From Nitrososphaerales archaeon TH5895 (GTDB lineage: Archaea > Thermoproteota > Nitrososphaeria > Nitrososphaerales > Nitrososphaeraceae), in the NCBI GenBank assembly GCA_014523695.1, contig JAATVS010000702.1:1-6305 (forward strand): a stretch of DNA of 6,305 bases, in the 5' to 3' direction. Below are positions 4,740 through 6,305 of this stretch, one piece after another. The position numbers and the translations under genes were made by a program. The stretch's first letter is position 1, and each line of letters starts with the position of its first letter. The notes below the pieces were generated by a model. That model worked only from the letters and a program-made list of their open reading frames with translations. It was not told where the DNA came from and made no database searches.

Positions 4740-5594
4740 TTGATTGGTAAAGATAATCCAAATAATACCGTGGGGGAAAACAATGCTCCAAGTAATCCAG
4801 AACAAGAACAAGGATCAAAACCAGAGCGATTCGAAAGGGAACAGAAGCCTTTACCTGAAAATATAACCGAATACATTCAGAAGGCGCGGGACGAGCTCAA
4901 AAAATATGAAGAGCACAAAAAATTTTACGAGACAAGGCGTAAAAAAGAGATTATTCTTGATTTAGCCGCTCTTCTCGAAGAGCATCGATATCCCAAGGAT
5001 TTGTTTCGCTCTATATTAGCTCGTGAGCTGGGAGATTACATTAGCACAAGATATATTGAAAAGATTCTTGCAGAAAAATATCCAGACAAGAAGGAAGACA
5101 AGGAACAATCTACTAGTCAAATCGCGAACAATACGCGAAATGACAATAAGATTCCTATAGTAGTATCATCTACAGGCGAGAGCATAGTCATCAATGACAA
5201 AGACGATCTTGATAACACCAATTCTAACCTGCATAAAGCACATGAAATTAATTCAGAAGTTCCAACGCAAATCGAGGCAAATATAGAGCAAGGCACAGGG
5301 GATATAGTCAGAGTTTTACAAATACAGGTAAGAGACCTACAAACAAAGTGCTCACAATTAAAAGAGTTAGCCAATGAAAGTTTGATGTGGAAAGAGAAGT
5401 ATATTCAGTTACAAAAAGAATTAAGAAATTCAAAATCCAATAAAATGAACATAATAAAGGGAAAGACTGAGATCGAATTCGGTACTGAATATCTTCCACT
5501 AATGATTGAATATAATCCTCAAGTAAATCAGTTTTTAGCACGGTTTCCACAGGGAGTAATTGAACGGCTATTAGCTGTACTACGACGTCGATGA
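4740..5594 (+). CDS. Coiled-coil protein with central helical domain, 284 aa, function unknown
   Basis: Soluble, charged, no enzyme motif. Residues 1-40 are disordered (Asn/Pro/Glu/Gln). Residues 41-80 form a long charged helix (YIQKARDELKKYEEHKKFYE). Residues 65-115 look like a small helical, possibly HTH-like, domain (KEIILDLAALLEE, SILARELGDYISTRYIEKIL). Residues 116-185 are a polar Asn/Asp/Thr linker. Residues 188-235 form a second coiled coil (VLQIQVRDLQTKCSQLKELA, KYIQLQKELRN). A short hydrophobic C-terminal region (YLPLMIEYNP to VIERLLAVLRRR) ends in three arginines. The layout suggests an oligomeric adaptor or DNA-organising protein. It starts 6 bases after the winged-helix gene, so the two are almost certainly co-transcribed; I recall similar pairs in thaumarchaeal elements, unverified. 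The start is TTG 4740, supported by GGAGG upstream; a GTG at 4770 is the only near alternative. It ends with tandem TGA TGA and a T6 tract. Confidence 0.8.
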   Translation: MIGKDNPNNTVGENNAPSNPEQEQGSKPERFEREQKPLPENITEYIQKARDELKKYEEHKKFYETRRKKEIILDLAALLEEHRYPKDLFRSILARELGDYISTRYIEKILAEKYPDKKEDKEQSTSQIANNTRNDNKIPIVVSSTGESIVINDKDDLDNTNSNLHKAHEINSEVPTQIEANIEQGTGDIVRVLQIQVRDLQTKCSQLKELANESLMWKEKYIQLQKELRNSKSNKMNIIKGKTEIEFGTEYLPLMIEYNPQVNQFLARFPQGVIERLLAVLRRR

Positions 5595-5617
5595 TGAAAG
5601 ATTAGATCATCAAATTC

Positions 5618-5623
5618 TTTTTT
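5618..5623 (+). terminator. T6 terminator after the coiled-coil gene
   Basis: A run of six T lies 23 bases past the TGA stop and before the promoter of the methyltransferase gene. T runs of this length are typical archaeal intrinsic termination sites. No strong hairpin precedes it, and none is required in archaea. Confidence 0.5.
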
Positions 5624-5659
5624 AAAATGATTGATAAACTGCTATATTGCCTAAAAGGG

Positions 5660-5673
5660 GTGACATGTGACAT
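5660..5673 (+). repeat. Tandem GTGACAT direct repeat
   Basis: GTGACAT occurs twice head to tail in the gap between the coiled-coil gene and the methyltransferase gene, about 35 bp upstream of the candidate TATA box. It could be an activator site or chance; nothing else supports it. Confidence 0.25.
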
Positions 5674-5706
5674 TTACTTTAATACAAAATAATCCGAACG
5701 TGATTT

Positions 5707-5714
5707 CTATATAT
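5707..5714 (+). promoter_or_regulatory. TATA-box-like element for the methyltransferase gene
   Basis: CTATATAT is a good archaeal TATA-box match. Transcription would begin about 26 bp on, near 5737, leaving a leader of about 23 nt before TTG 5760. It follows the T6 terminator of the upstream gene, so an independent promoter is expected here. Inferred from sequence only. Confidence 0.42.
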
Positions 5715-5724
5715 TACCATGGTA
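5715..5724. promoter_or_regulatory. Palindrome TACCATGGTA next to the TATA box
   Basis: A perfect 10-bp palindrome abuts the 3' side of the candidate TATA box and would lie between it and transcription start, a typical archaeal repressor position. About six such palindromes are expected by chance in a window of this size, so location is the only argument for function. Confidence 0.25.
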
Positions 5725-5759
5725 CAGTAACGTGAAAGCATACCCACCTGTATACAATA

Positions 5760-6305
5760 TTGATTGACCTCATAAAAAATAACATTGTCAAGAAGGCCCC
5801 AAATGCAGTAAAGACAAAATACTCAGCATTTTTCCTAGATAATGCCGTAGGCGTAATCTATGTCCATAGCAATTCTCCCCATTATATTTCAGGTCAAATT
5901 CGAATGCTTGGCAGAAAGAATGGTCAGTATCCAGTTGGCTACAAAAAAATGTTGGAAGAAATTTTTGGAATGTGTAGCTTAGATGGAGAAGAGATAGAGG
6001 TTTGTTCCGGTTGGGTTAATAATAGACCCAACTTGATGACAGTGGACATAAACCCAGACAGACATCCTGTTCATGTTGGAGATGGTCAATCTCTGCCCAT
6101 TGATTGGAGCAACCGATTTGATAGATGGTATTGTGATCCCCCCTATAATAAACGGACTGCTGAGAAGATGTATGGAATCCTATTACCATCGTGGTCAAAA
6201 TTGTTGACTGAAGGTGCTAGAGTAACGAAGCCTGGAGGTTTATTGTTTTTGCTCTTGGGAGATGTAAATTTGCAATGGCATCCAGAAGGAACAACTAGAA
6301 TAGGA
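5760..6305 (+). CDS. DNA methyltransferase with DPPY motif, class I SAM-dependent, 3' end cut by window
   Basis: Transfers a methyl group from S-adenosylmethionine to an exocyclic amino group of DNA (N6-adenine or N4-cytosine; the class cannot be settled here). In 182 codons: an N-terminal region (SAFFLDNAVGVIYVHSNSPH); a motif I-like strand-loop EVCSG (80-84), with fewer glycines than the classic FxGxG; the acidic ribose-binding strand TVDIN (Asp96); GDGQSLP (Asp108); the catalytic motif YCDPPYN (Asp126 to Tyr129); and the strand after it, RVTKPGGLLFLLLG. The reading frame is open to the last base, so the C-terminus is missing. The upstream in-frame stop is TGA 5733-5735. TTG 5760 is the best start: no ATG occurs until 5904, which would remove sequence that reads as coding. 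There is no Shine-Dalgarno. No restriction endonuclease gene is visible, so it may be a solitary methyltransferase protecting or marking the element. Confidence 0.85.
   Translation, partial: MIDLIKNNIVKKAPNAVKTKYSAFFLDNAVGVIYVHSNSPHYISGQIRMLGRKNGQYPVGYKKMLEEIFGMCSLDGEEIEVCSGWVNNRPNLMTVDINPDRHPVHVGDGQSLPIDWSNRFDRWYCDPPYNKRTAEKMYGILLPSWSKLLTEGARVTKPGGLLFLLLGDVNLQWHPEGTTRIG

Noticed and set aside
4968..4983. GCTCTTC/GAAGAGC palindrome with a 2-bp centre
   Set aside because: It lies inside the coiled-coil gene and encodes AALLEEH with ordinary codons; palindromes of this size occur by chance at this rate.
5117..5550. Two minus-strand ORFs opposite the coiled-coil gene
   Set aside because: Antisense frames with Ser/Cys/Leu-rich translations and no promoter; the plus-strand frame is clearly the real one.
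6016..6198. Minus-strand ORF of 60 aa
   Set aside because: Antisense to the DPPY region of the methyltransferase, which is unambiguous coding sequence.

Overview
The window looks archaeal, most likely from an ammonia-oxidising thaumarchaeon (Nitrososphaerota, Nitrososphaera-like lineage), and appears to be part of a mobile or integrated element. This rests on protein character recalled from knowledge, not on a search. The main pointers are a tyrosine recombinase with a C-terminal four-cysteine zinc ribbon, small winged-helix, AbrB and zinc proteins, TATA-box promoters with little Shine-Dalgarno signal, and AT-rich DNA. No tRNA, rRNA, CRISPR array, IS element or replication initiator gene was seen.

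Layout. Positions 1-222 hold no convincing gene, only short ATGATGC/ATGCATCGTAT-like repeats. At 223-1467 (+) is the integrase. A 214-bp gene-free stretch (1468-1681) separates it from a convergent winged-helix gene (1682-2557, -). That gene is divergent from a three-gene cluster (2639-3531, +): an AbrB/SpoVT-type protein, a small zinc-finger protein and an unrecognised 125-aa protein. The 42-bp gap between the outermost possible minus start (2596) and the AbrB start (2639) holds one TATA-like element and an ATGAAT/ATTCAT palindrome, which looks like a shared regulated promoter. The 206-bp gap 3532-3737 holds a possible 40-aa ORF and nested inverted repeats.

At 3738-4733 (+) is a winged-helix gene split by one in-frame TGA. 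The frame stays open for 40 codons beyond the stop and then continues into a 74-aa conserved-looking C-terminal part, so it is either a nonsense-broken gene or a genuinely split one. Six bases later begins a 284-aa coiled-coil protein (4740-5594, +), followed by a T6 terminator. The last gene (5760 to the window end, +) is a class I DNA methyltransferase with a DPPY motif, cut off by the window edge.

Taken together, the window encodes site-specific recombination (integrase), several layers of DNA-binding regulation (two winged-helix proteins, AbrB, two small proteins), a structural or adaptor coiled-coil protein and an apparently solitary DNA methyltransferase. That is the usual content of an accessory integrative element. 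The most notable single observation is the in-frame TGA at 4386-4388. No clearly new defence or enzymatic system could be demonstrated from the sequence alone.
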